Below, piece by piece: positions 8,143 through 15,912 of a stretch of 64,000 nt of DNA; the first letter of the stretch is position 1; the number at the start of each line of letters is the position of its first letter. Location of the stretch: positions 1,984,001 through 2,048,000 of the forward strand of contig OZ246983.1 of NCBI GenBank assembly GCA_965232595.1. The letters are read 5' to 3'. A program made the translations under genes and the position numbers. Source of the DNA: SZUA-309 sp965232595. GTDB taxonomy: Bacteria > Pseudomonadota > Gammaproteobacteria > Pseudomonadales > Azotimanducaceae. The notes under the pieces are model-generated. The model was given only the letters and a program-made list of their open reading frames with translations. It did no database searches and was not told the DNA's origin.

Positions 8143-9090
8143 ATGAGCAGCGCCTCCACGATTCGTTCCGAGTTCCAGATGGCACCGCCCCGTGTCATCG
8201 AGCGGGCCTATGAGAATCCGGACGACGTCTGGGCGCTGATTGAGCGGGGCGCACCCTACAAGAGCATCACCGCAGTGCAGAAAGAGCCGGAGGGCACCGA
8301 GGCGGCACCCTGGTTCCGCAACTTCTGGGCGCTGGGCGGCAAGGTGATTTTTTCCGGCGCTGAGCAGGTCTTCCAGAACCCGAACTTCATCGAGGCGGCG
8401 CACGAGAACTTCTCAGCGCAGATCGTCCAGCCGCTGGCCATGATGACCAACCTCAACGCGCCGGCACCGGCAGCGCCGCCGCATCTGGATCTGCCGTTCT
8501 TCCGTGGCGCGCACAAGCGGGAGGTGCCGCTCTGGATGCTGGCACCCATGGGTTACTCAGGTCTGTTCCAGCGCTGGGCGATTCCTGTTGCCTCGGTGAT
8601 CACCTGGTTCTTCGACGGCGAAGGCGGTGAGTTCGAGTACTGGCCGCAAGGGCTGGAAGCGCCTGGCGAGCGGGTCGCCAACCTCTCCAGCAATCAGGGG
8701 GTGTTGGCGGACAACGAGTATATGTATCACCGGGTCTGCCAGATCGGCCAGGAAGCCGATTTTCTGCCGGGCAATCGGATCCCCTACGAAGCGATGCTCG
8801 AGCGCAGCGATTCGGGCTGGCGGATTGTTGCCGGCGACAGGGTGTTGGGCGAGTACCAGGCAGGTGGTATTCGTGCGTCCGTGCTCTGGAAGGCCTACTG
8901 CTTCCGAGATCAGTCAGAGGCGGATGCCTTCACCAGCGGTTCCGACAACCTGACGCCTCGGCAGATTGTCGATCTGTTTCAGCAGGACCTGAAGCGGCGT
9001 GGTCTGCGCGTAGAAGCACCGGCCGACCTCAGCGGCGATGATCGCTGGAGCGAGCTGATCCGGGAAACCTATCCGGCGGCATCCTACTGA
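8143..9090 (+). CDS. Uncharacterised protein of the P450 operon, possible Fe(II)/2OG-type jelly-roll enzyme
   Basis: 315 residues, soluble, not recognised as a named family. It has an HxD triplet in PPHLDLPFF (around residue 112) and a later His-Arg in EYMYHRVCQIG, with strand-rich sequence between (GEFEYWPQG, NLSSNQGVLADN). That spacing is compatible with the facial triad of a 2-oxoglutarate-dependent or cupin-like fold, but this is inference. The C-terminal 60 residues are helical (TPRQIVDLFQQDLKRRGL). It starts 7 bp after the P450 stop and its stop overlaps the SnoaL-like start by 1 bp, so a function tied to the P450 product is likely. Confidence 0.7.
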   Translation: MSSASTIRSEFQMAPPRVIERAYENPDDVWALIERGAPYKSITAVQKEPEGTEAAPWFRNFWALGGKVIFSGAEQVFQNPNFIEAAHENFSAQIVQPLAMMTNLNAPAPAAPPHLDLPFFRGAHKREVPLWMLAPMGYSGLFQRWAIPVASVITWFFDGEGGEFEYWPQGLEAPGERVANLSSNQGVLADNEYMYHRVCQIGQEADFLPGNRIPYEAMLERSDSGWRIVAGDRVLGEYQAGGIRASVLWKAYCFRDQSEADAFTSGSDNLTPRQIVDLFQQDLKRRGLRVEAPADLSGDDRWSELIRETYPAASY

Positions 9091-9494
9091 TGACGGCGAT
9101 CGACGAAAGCTGGGCACGACGCTGGTGCGAAGCGATGAGCAGTGGCGACACTGCCCGAGCGCTGGCGTTCTATGGTGATCATGTGGCGTTCGAAGATGTG
9201 CCTTTCGGGGTCACGGCAGAGGGTGAGAACTTTCTGCCGGTGATGGAGCACTTCGTCGGCAGCGGCAACAACAGCTTCACCTTTGCCCGCTTTTCCGGCG
9301 GGTCGGAAGGCGCGGCGGTGGAGTCCGTCTGGCGCGCTGCGCACCATCAGGACTTTCTAGGCGTGCCCGCGGCCGGCAAGCAGACAGAAGTGCGGCTGGT
9401 CACCATCCTCGGCTTCGACTCGGAAGGCCGCATCAACCGGCACTGCGACTACTGGGACGCACGGGCAGTGCTGGCCCAGCTCGATTCTGACTGA
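9090..9494 (+). CDS. SnoaL-like/NTF2-fold protein
   Basis: 134 residues. The pattern of an N-terminal helix SWARRWCEAMSSGDTARALAFYGDHVAFEDVP, a middle strand region and a terminal strand VTILGFDSEGRINRHCDYWD matches the SnoaL/NTF2 cone fold. Such proteins act as small isomerases, cyclases or hydrolases or as ligand-binding partners. Translation is coupled to the preceding gene by a 1-bp overlap, the third gene of the P450 operon. The specific reaction is unknown. Confidence 0.8.
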   Translation: MTAIDESWARRWCEAMSSGDTARALAFYGDHVAFEDVPFGVTAEGENFLPVMEHFVGSGNNSFTFARFSGGSEGAAVESVWRAAHHQDFLGVPAAGKQTEVRLVTILGFDSEGRINRHCDYWDARAVLAQLDSD

Positions 9495-9580
9495 CAATTC
9501 TCTGCTAACGATTTCACAGCGAAATCCGCACCTGATGCTAGTATCTGGCGCTTTCGGTCTTCCGAGGTGTTGGAGTCAGC

Positions 9581-11455
9581 GTGCCTAAGAGAATTACCCG
9601 GTTTCGTCGCACTTTAAATGCTGCAGCGGTAGCCATGCTCGGTCTGGCGATGGTGCCAGCGGCAGGTTTTGCGCTCGCGCGAGCGGAGAACTTCGTGCTG
9701 CTCGACCATCAGGGTCAGGCGCATGAGCTCTACTACCAGCGGGATGCCAGCGCGGTTGTGCTCGTCGCTCATTCGAACAGCTGTCCTGACGCGGCCGCAT
9801 CGGCCGCCGCCGCCGAGGCGCTGGCCGCCGAGCACCCGGATGCACGCGTCTACCTCATCGACCCGACTGGTGACCGAGCGTCCATGGCGGCGTTCGCCGA
9901 GCAGCACGAGCTGAGCCTGCCGCTGCTGCATGACAGCGCCGGCATCATCACGCCGAGCCTGGCCATGACCCATGCCGGAGATGCGGTGGTGCTCGATCCG
10001 GGTTCCTGGGCAGTGACCTACGCTGGTCCGGTTGCGGGTGCGGTGATCGGCGAGCAGGCATCTGCGGCTATTGCTGCCGACGCGGATCAGGGCTGTGCCT
10101 TGGCGCTGGAGGAAGCTGCGACCATTCCTGACTACGCTGCCGACATCGTGCCGATTCTGGAGCGCAACTGCGTGGCCTGCCACGTGGAAGGTGGGATCGG
10201 TCCCTGGGCCATGTCCGAGTATCGGATGATTCAGGGCTTTTCCCTGATGATGCGAGAGGTGATCCGGGTAAAGCGCATGCCGCCATGGCACGCGGATCCG
10301 GAAATTGGTGAGTGGCAGCACAGCGCCCGCATGTCGGACGAAGACACCCGCACCCTGATCACCTGGCTGGAAGCGGGTGCGCCGCGTGGTGATGGCGAGG
10401 ACCCGCTGCTGGCGGACAAAGCGCCAGCGCCGACCTGGCCGCTCGGTGAGCCGGACCTGGTGCTGGAAGTGCCTGGCTACGAAGTGCCGGCGAGCGGGGT
10501 GGTGGATTACCAGTTCCCTATCGTCGAGAACCCGCTGGATCGCGACGTCTGGGTGGTTGCCGCAACCATCGTCCCGGGTGACAGCCGGGTGGTGCATCAC
10601 GTGCTTATGGGCTCCGCTGACCAGATGCCGAAAGACACCAACCGGGAGAGCGTGTTCGAGAATTACATCATGGGGTACGCGCCCGGTAACGAGTCGGCCC
10701 ACATGCCGGAAGGCACCGGAGTATTTGTGCCCGCCGGTGGGGTGTATCAGTTCCAGATGCACTACACGCCGACCGGCATCCCTGTCGTGGACGAAACGAA
10801 GGTCGCCCTGTACTTCGCGGATGAGCAGCCGGGCAACTTCCTGCGCCAGCAGGTGGTTGTGAACCCGCGGATCAAGATCCCACCCGGTGAAGCCGCCCAT
10901 GAGGAGTTCGCTTACTTCGAGTTCTGGGACAACGCGACCATCTACTCGCTGGTGCCGCACGCCCACTACCGCGGGGTGAGTTCCACCTTCGAGCTGGTCT
11001 ACCCGGACGGCAGCAAAGAGCTGATCCTCTCGGTGCCAAACTACGACTTCAACTGGCAGCGCACCTACAGCTTCGTGGAGCCGAAGGTGGTGCCCGCCGG
11101 CACCCGTATCGTGCATCGAACGATCTATGACAACTCAGCGAAGAACCCGAGCAATCCGGACCCGGAGCGTGAAGTGCCCTGGGGCCTGCAGTCCCATGAC
11201 GAGATGCTCTACGGCTCGGTGAGCTTCAGCTGGAACGGTGAGAGCTCGGACGCACCGACCCATACCCGATTGGCGTCTGGTGCCGGGCAGTTCGTCGGCT
11301 TCCTCGACAAGGACATGGACGGCAAGCTCTCCAAGGAGGAGTTGCCGGAGCGCATGCGCGAACGCATCGGCTGGTGGCGCTGGTGGTTCGTAGACACCAA
11401 CTTCGACGGCGGCCTGGATCGGGCGGAAGTCGAAGCCATGTTCTCGGGCGACTGA
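9581..11455 (+). CDS. Secreted multidomain redox protein: thioredoxin-like, c-type cytochrome, copper-monooxygenase-like, EF-hands
   Basis: 624 residues from a GTG at 9581 with GGAG 5 bp upstream. A signal peptide covers about 1-34. Residues 35-170 look like a redoxin with only one cysteine at the usual CxxC position (HSNSCP), so dithiol chemistry is unlikely. A single heme site CVACH is at 197-201 in ILERNCVACHVEGGIGPW. Residues 290-560 contain the histidine clusters VHHVLMG, MHYTPTG and PHAHYRG, as in copper type II ascorbate-dependent monooxygenase-like proteins. Two calcium loops, DKDMDGKLSKEE (about 575) and DTNFDGGLDRAE (about 605), end the protein. It is presumably periplasmic and moves electrons from heme to copper for an unknown oxidation. 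It is convergent with the selenoprotein gene. Confidence 0.85.
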   Translation: MPKRITRFRRTLNAAAVAMLGLAMVPAAGFALARAENFVLLDHQGQAHELYYQRDASAVVLVAHSNSCPDAAASAAAAEALAAEHPDARVYLIDPTGDRASMAAFAEQHELSLPLLHDSAGIITPSLAMTHAGDAVVLDPGSWAVTYAGPVAGAVIGEQASAAIAADADQGCALALEEAATIPDYAADIVPILERNCVACHVEGGIGPWAMSEYRMIQGFSLMMREVIRVKRMPPWHADPEIGEWQHSARMSDEDTRTLITWLEAGAPRGDGEDPLLADKAPAPTWPLGEPDLVLEVPGYEVPASGVVDYQFPIVENPLDRDVWVVAATIVPGDSRVVHHVLMGSADQMPKDTNRESVFENYIMGYAPGNESAHMPEGTGVFVPAGGVYQFQMHYTPTGIPVVDETKVALYFADEQPGNFLRQQVVVNPRIKIPPGEAAHEEFAYFEFWDNATIYSLVPHAHYRGVSSTFELVYPDGSKELILSVPNYDFNWQRTYSFVEPKVVPAGTRIVHRTIYDNSAKNPSNPDPEREVPWGLQSHDEMLYGSVSFSWNGESSDAPTHTRLASGAGQFVGFLDKDMDGKLSKEELPERMRERIGWWRWWFVDTNFDGGLDRAEVEAMFSGD

Positions 11456-11481
11456 ACCGATCAGCTTGAGTGGCCTGCCCG

Positions 11482-11498
11482 CGAGCGCCCGGCGCTCG
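11482..11498. terminator. Symmetric hairpin between convergent genes
   Basis: A 7-bp perfect inverted repeat CGAGCGC / GCGCTCG with a CCG loop in the 81-bp gap between the two convergent redox genes. Neither side has a T-run, so a true intrinsic terminator is doubtful; it may only protect 3' ends. Confidence 0.3.
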
Positions 11499-11536
11499 AG
11501 GGCCAGCCGGTCAATCAGTGAGCGGCTCGGCGCAGG

Positions 11537-12634
11537 TTACGGCCGCCAGGGCTCGGAGTAGTTCTCGGCGCCGGACTGACGCACATCACTCAACCAGTCG
11601 CCCTCGTAGGGCCAGGCGTCCGGATTTTCGTCGTTCGGCCCCTGCCAGAACCTGGCCATGGGCGAGTCGCCACCCGGCTCGAGAGACCAGGCCTGACGGC
11701 GGAACGTCCAGCTGTCCGGCACCAGAGCGTGGGCCTGCCGGAAGTGCTCGATGGCGGCCTCATGATCACCGGCCTGCTCGAGCGCCGTGGCGAGCTCGAA
11801 GTGCGCATGCCCGAGCGCTACCTCTGCCGTGCGTGGCCGCGAACGCTCGATCACCTGATCAGGTGTGAGCGCAAACTCGCTGTCGGCGCCTTTTTCCACC
11901 CAGTCTCTGAGCGCGGCGTGATAGGACTCCGGATCCGACTGAATCTTCATCGCTTCGCCGAACATCTCAGCGAATCGCTGCGGTAACTCTGCGGGCAGCT
12001 CCATGGCCGGCCCCTCCCGGTCGCCGGGCGGGGCGGGCGCGGCTTCTGCCGGCCGGACGATCATGCCCTGCTCATCGATCCAGATGCTGCTCGGGATGTT
12101 GATCACGCCAAACGCCCGCGCCAGTACGTGGTGCGCATCAATGAGCGAAGGATGGGTTGGTGCCGCGGCCTCGATGAACGGTCGGCAGCCTTCAGCGCCC
12201 AGCGTGTCCAGGCCGACGCTGACGATCTCGAGCCCTTTCGGGTGCAGCTCTTCGCGGATTGCCTGCCACACGGGCAGGTCGGCGGAGCAGCCTCAGTAGG
12301 GTGCCCAGGCGAAGACGACGATTTTCTGCCCTTTCAGTGAGGACAGCTTGAACGGATTGCCCGCCAGGTCCGGCAGCTCCACTTCCGGTGCTTCGGCCGT
12401 GGTCAGCGCTCTGTTTCCCACAGACTCCGGACCGATGCTCACCAGGCCATGCGCCTCGCTGGTGACCACCGGCAGGCCCATGGCTTCGGCGATCGCCACC
12501 ACATCGTTGCGCTCGCGCACCTCATCAGCGATCGGGATGCAGAGGTCGCCCTTGCAGGCACCTTCGGGTTTCAGCGTCCAGCCGGTTTCCGCTTCGAACC
12601 GGTCCGGGTCGAAACGCCTGTCGTTCAGAATCAT
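11537..12634 (-). CDS. Selenoprotein: ResA-like thioredoxin-fold protein with WAxxUGC motif
   Basis: A single frame from the ATG at 12634 (GAGGAG site upstream) to the stop at 11537 encodes 365 residues if the in-frame TGA at 12295-12293 (codon 114) is read as selenocysteine. The active site then reads WAPY-Sec-GC, matching the WAxxUGC pattern of ResA-like selenoproteins, with the resolving Cys two residues later. The fold continues normally after the TGA: EIVSVGLDTLGAEGC, FGVINIPSSIWIDEQG with the cis-Pro loop, then a TPR-like helical region (HFELATALEQAGDHEAAIEHF). A 6-bp hairpin follows the TGA. Without recoding, the gene would give a 113-residue fragment ending just before the active site. 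No signal peptide is evident. The protein probably reduces peroxides or disulfides. Confidence 0.85.
12262..12278 (-). promoter_or_regulatory. bSECIS-like hairpin for selenocysteine insertion
   Basis: In mRNA sense, CCUGCC-CGUGU-GGCAGG: a 6-bp perfect stem with a 5-nt loop. The loop begins 20 nt after the UGA and has G as its second base. This fits the bacterial SECIS consensus as I know it (short apical stem-loop 16-37 nt after UGA, a G in the first two loop positions). It lies within the coding frame of the selenoprotein. Confidence 0.7.
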
Positions 12635-12699
12635 GGTCGTCGCTCCTCTTTCAGCCGCTCAGATAATGCCAGGCCGAAGGCGCAGAGCGGAACCGGAAA

Positions 12700-13725
12700 T
12701 CAGTCAGCGCCTGATCGAAGCGGCTGGCAACCTTGCCCGCGGAGAAGACCCAGGAGCTGATCGAGATCCTCGCTGCGCCGGCTCCTGACCACGTGCCAGC
12801 GGCTGTGGGTCTCACGGTCGGCAGCTGGATCGAGTTTCAGGCCCCACAATGCCTCAATCCGGTTCGGCAGCGAGGCATAGCGTGGGTCCACCACGTAGTT
12901 GGGGTCTTCAGGATCCAGCGCCAACCAGCCGTCCGAGTACCAGCCGAAGCGATCCAGGTCTTCCGCCTGCTGGCTGCCGGGCGCAAGCCAGGGCAGGTCC
13001 CGCGCCACATCGAGCAGATCGATGGCTTCCCCCGTGCAGAGCGAGACGGTGCCTGCGGTCCGTATGCCGTCGACGTAGATCCTGCCCTCTGCCTGGTAGA
13101 TGGCTTTCCAGACCAGCACGTTGGCAAATCCTGGCTTCACGGTCAGCCGTTCAGCCGAGTGGCCGCGGTCCACCGCTACCACCGTCGCCGCGTCGACGGC
13201 ACGCTGCTGTTGAATCGCCGCCACGGACAGGTAGGCCAACGCCCAGAGGGCCCCGGCCAGCGCAAAGGCGCGGCGCTGACGCCAGATCGCCAGCACCATG
13301 AGGGCGAACAAAGGAACGGAAAACAGCGGATCCACCACCGAGATCAGGTTCCAGGACACCCGCGTATCCGAGAACGGCCAGAAGAGCTGGGTGCCATAGC
13401 TGGTGCAGGCATCGAGCAGGCCGTGGCTGGCATAGCCGATTAACGTTGCAAGAAAAAGCTCCCACCCGGTTAGCCACCGTTTCATCAACGGCCTCAGGAG
13501 GAGCGCGCAGAGGCCTGCGCCAATCGGGATGAATATCAGCGAGTGGCTGAACTGGCGATGAAACTCCAGATAGAGGATCGGGTCGCTGGCCGAGCGGATC
13601 AGCACGTCCAGATCCGGAACGAGCCCGGCCACGGCGCCGGCCGCGGCGAACGCCGCGATCTTCTCGGGCTGCGCTGCGGTTTGCGCCAGCGTGGCGCCCA
13701 GGGTGCCCTGGGTCAGCGGATCCAA
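12700..13725 (-). CDS. Membrane-bound metal-dependent hydrolase, YdjM/DUF457 family
   Basis: 341 residues from a TTG at 13725. The family almost always begins MDPLTQG, as this reading does, and no ATG gives that start. The N-terminal half holds the family motifs DPLTQGTLGA, GLVPDLDVL and HRQFSHSLIFIP, whose Asp and His residues probably bind metal. Four or five membrane segments follow to about residue 165, then a soluble C-terminal domain of about 170 residues. The start is 1 bp after the ytoQ-like stop, so the two are coupled. Family members are inner-membrane proteins of uncertain substrate, some SOS-linked in E. coli. Confidence 0.85.
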   Translation of the reverse strand: MDPLTQGTLGATLAQTAAQPEKIAAFAAAGAVAGLVPDLDVLIRSASDPILYLEFHRQFSHSLIFIPIGAGLCALLLRPLMKRWLTGWELFLATLIGYASHGLLDACTSYGTQLFWPFSDTRVSWNLISVVDPLFSVPLFALMVLAIWRQRRAFALAGALWALAYLSVAAIQQQRAVDAATVVAVDRGHSAERLTVKPGFANVLVWKAIYQAEGRIYVDGIRTAGTVSLCTGEAIDLLDVARDLPWLAPGSQQAEDLDRFGWYSDGWLALDPEDPNYVVDPRYASLPNRIEALWGLKLDPAADRETHSRWHVVRSRRSEDLDQLLGLLRGQGCQPLRSGAD

Positions 13726-13726
13726 G

Positions 13727-14191
13727 TCAGCTCGCGAGTCGGCCGGTGATCACGTAGTCGAGAATCTGCACCACCTGCTCCGGCGTCGTCGCCACGGCCA
13801 GGGCAGCCGCGTCCACCTCTTTCATCGGGTGCGTCAGGGCGTCATCGCGCAGGGTGATGATCGGCTTGCCCAGGGCGGCCGCAAAACCGGCGTCGAAAGC
13901 AGCGTTCCACTGCCGGTACTTGTCGCCGAAGCGGACGACCACGACGTCGGCCTGCTCGAGCAGGGTGCGCGTGCGGATCGCGTTCACCTTCGCGCCTTTG
14001 TGGTCTTTCCAGAAGCCCTCCGACTCATCGCCCAGGATGCGCACGCCGCAATCGTCGCTGTCCTCGTGCACGGTGACCGCGCTGGTGAACTGGGTAGGCA
14101 GGTTCATTCCAGCGGCGCCCTCGGCAATCCGCTGCCGCCAGTCGGTATGAATCTCGCCGGAAAGATAAACCTGCCATTGGCCGTTCTGCAT
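13727..14191 (-). CDS. YtoQ family protein (nucleoside 2-deoxyribosyltransferase-like fold)
   Basis: 154 residues. The sequence VYLSGEIHTDWRQRI at the N-terminus, LEQADVVVVRFGDKYRQWNAAFDAGFAAALGKPIITL in the middle and HPMKEVDAAALAVATTPEQVVQIL at the end are typical of YtoQ, a conserved family with a fold related to nucleoside deoxyribosyltransferases. The catalytic role is not established. It is the upstream partner of the YdjM-like gene (1-bp gap). Confidence 0.85.
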   Translation of the reverse strand: MQNGQWQVYLSGEIHTDWRQRIAEGAAGMNLPTQFTSAVTVHEDSDDCGVRILGDESEGFWKDHKGAKVNAIRTRTLLEQADVVVVRFGDKYRQWNAAFDAGFAAALGKPIITLRDDALTHPMKEVDAAALAVATTPEQVVQILDYVITGRLAS

Positions 14192-14288
14192 GGCTCGAGC
14201 TCCTTGATCGCAAAGGCGGCAGTTTAGCAGCTGGCCGGGTTTCCACCTCCCCCAGCCTCTATACTGAGTGGCCTTACAGGGGGATTCG

Positions 14289-15281
14289 ATGAACGACGAA
14301 CTGATGCACCCGGTGGGCGACCATCCGGCCTGGAGCGAAAGCTACTACTTCAACTTCGTGGACCCGAGCTCGAAGATCGGCATGTTCACGCGGATGGGTT
14401 TCCGCCCCGGCAGCGGCTGGGCAGACGCGCTGCACGTGATCTACCTGCAGGGGCGGCGGGTGGCGTTCACCTACGGTCGCCGGGACATCGACGGGGACCT
14501 CTCGCAGTACGACGGCGATCTGGCGGCCGGCAGCTTGCGGCTCGACTGCATCGAGCCGCACCAGCTCTGGCAGCTGACCTACCAGGGGCCAGCGCAGGAC
14601 GTGGCCGATGCGGAGGTGCTGCTGACCCGCAGTAAAGAGCGCCCCGAAGGCTGGTTCGTTCCGGCTGAGCTGGATATGGCAGTTCGCTTCGAGTGCCTGA
14701 CGCCGCCGCAGTATGCCGGCAAGGGCGAGCACGGCCACTTCGAGCAGAGCGGCCGGGTCACGGGCAGCATCGCGCTGGGCGACGAGCGCTGGGAGGTCAG
14801 TGGCTACGGCGTGCGCGACAAATCCTGGGGCCCGCGGGACTGGGGTGCGAGCAGCCAGAGTGACGATCAGGGAGACGCAAACGCACGGGAAAAGCCTGAG
14901 GGGCCGGCACCGTTCGTCAACTGGTTTTCCATGAACTTCGGGCCCGACGCAGCCCTGGGCGGATCCTGCTTTCTGGGTGCCGATGGGGTGATGCGCGGCC
15001 AGGGTTGGCTGCAGCGGGGCGATGCGCATCTGGCGCTTCCTGAAGTGGTGATCGAATCCGACTACAAAGCCGACTCGATCATCCACGAAGGAGTCAGGCT
15101 CAGCGCCAGGACCGAGGCAGGTGAAGAGATCCTGATCACCGGCGACGTGACGTCCGTCTGCCCGACCAAGATTCCGATGCCCGGTGGCGCCATATTCATC
15201 AACGAAGGCCTGACGGAGTTCCAATGGGACGACAGGACGGGCTACGGCATCGCCGAGCACTGGCATGGGGTTCGGCTCTGA
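14289..15281 (+). CDS. DUF7064/DUF7065-like lipocalin-type protein
   Basis: 330 residues from the ATG at 14289, which has a strong CAGGGGGA site. The GTG at 14268 lies upstream of that site and is rejected. The central motif GYGVRDKSWGPRDWG (172-186) and paired beta-rich halves match the uncharacterised DUF7064/DUF7065 family, distantly like AttH/hydroxyneurosporene-synthase lipocalin folds. No signal peptide. Relatives often sit near lipid- or steroid-metabolism genes; the reaction is unknown. It lies 97 bp from the divergent YtoQ gene and is monocistronic. Confidence 0.75.
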   Translation: MNDELMHPVGDHPAWSESYYFNFVDPSSKIGMFTRMGFRPGSGWADALHVIYLQGRRVAFTYGRRDIDGDLSQYDGDLAAGSLRLDCIEPHQLWQLTYQGPAQDVADAEVLLTRSKERPEGWFVPAELDMAVRFECLTPPQYAGKGEHGHFEQSGRVTGSIALGDERWEVSGYGVRDKSWGPRDWGASSQSDDQGDANAREKPEGPAPFVNWFSMNFGPDAALGGSCFLGADGVMRGQGWLQRGDAHLALPEVVIESDYKADSIIHEGVRLSARTEAGEEILITGDVTSVCPTKIPMPGGAIFINEGLTEFQWDDRTGYGIAEHWHGVRL

Positions 15282-15390
15282 CGGGCTGACGAACGGCTGA
15301 TCGGATTCTCCGAACAACCACTCAGGTTATTTCAGCTGTAGCCCGAACGTTGAGGGTGCCATCCTAGGCGGGTGAGATCGGGAAACCATC

Positions 15391-15912
15391 ATGCCTAGAG
15401 ACACTTTGCAGCGTACCTATGACAATCCGGAGCTGTTTGAAGACAGGGTGGTGGATCGGGTTCGTGATGCTGTCGACTTCCTTGTTGACGCCAGCGTCAT
15501 GGAGCCGGTTGCCGGCCAGGTCGATGGGTCGATCGGGCACGCCGAGTTCCCTGACCTGATGAGCCACCCGTCGGTGCTTGCCGCGATTGGTGCTGCCATT
15601 GCCCTGGGGCGGGAAGAGCACGCGGCTCGACGCTCAGCGCTCATTCTGGATCTCTACTCGCTGGGCCTGCCCGAATCCCGTCGGTCTCAGATCATCTCCC
15701 ATGCTTCCCACCCGCAGCGGCCGACATGGCTTGCGAGCGGTGTCAGGGAGCCACGTCTTGCGCTATGGATGTACGCCACCTGCCGCACCCTGGTCGAGAA
15801 CACGGCCCGCGGGCGGGTGTTCCTCGAGAACGTGGCGGAAGCTCTGAAGATCTCCGTGAAAGAGGTCAGCGCAATTAAGCGGAAGCTGCCTTTGCCCGCA
15901 CCGGCAGGTTGA
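15391..15912 (+). CDS. Hypothetical all-alpha protein
   Basis: 173 residues, soluble, predicted almost fully helical; family not recognised. The middle region (LMSHPSVLAAIGAAIALGREEHAARRSALILDLY) and a final HTH-like segment (FLENVAEALKISVKEVSAIKRKL) are notable; the latter could bind DNA, which is inference. Codon use matches the neighbours. Its last 38 bases overlap the 3' end of the convergent SulP gene, so the two mRNAs are antisense there. Confidence 0.7.
   Translation: MPRDTLQRTYDNPELFEDRVVDRVRDAVDFLVDASVMEPVAGQVDGSIGHAEFPDLMSHPSVLAAIGAAIALGREEHAARRSALILDLYSLGLPESRRSQIISHASHPQRPTWLASGVREPRLALWMYATCRTLVENTARGRVFLENVAEALKISVKEVSAIKRKLPLPAPAG

Noticed and set aside
9614..11116. 500-aa minus-strand frame opposite the heme/copper protein
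   Set aside because: His/Arg-rich antisense product without motifs; the plus strand has CxxCH, EF-hands and a signal peptide.
12293..12295. TGA as a nonsense mutation making two pseudogene fragments
   Set aside because: The stop falls exactly at the redox-active position of a WAxxUGC motif, the frame is intact on both sides, and a bSECIS-like hairpin follows; recoding explains this better than decay.
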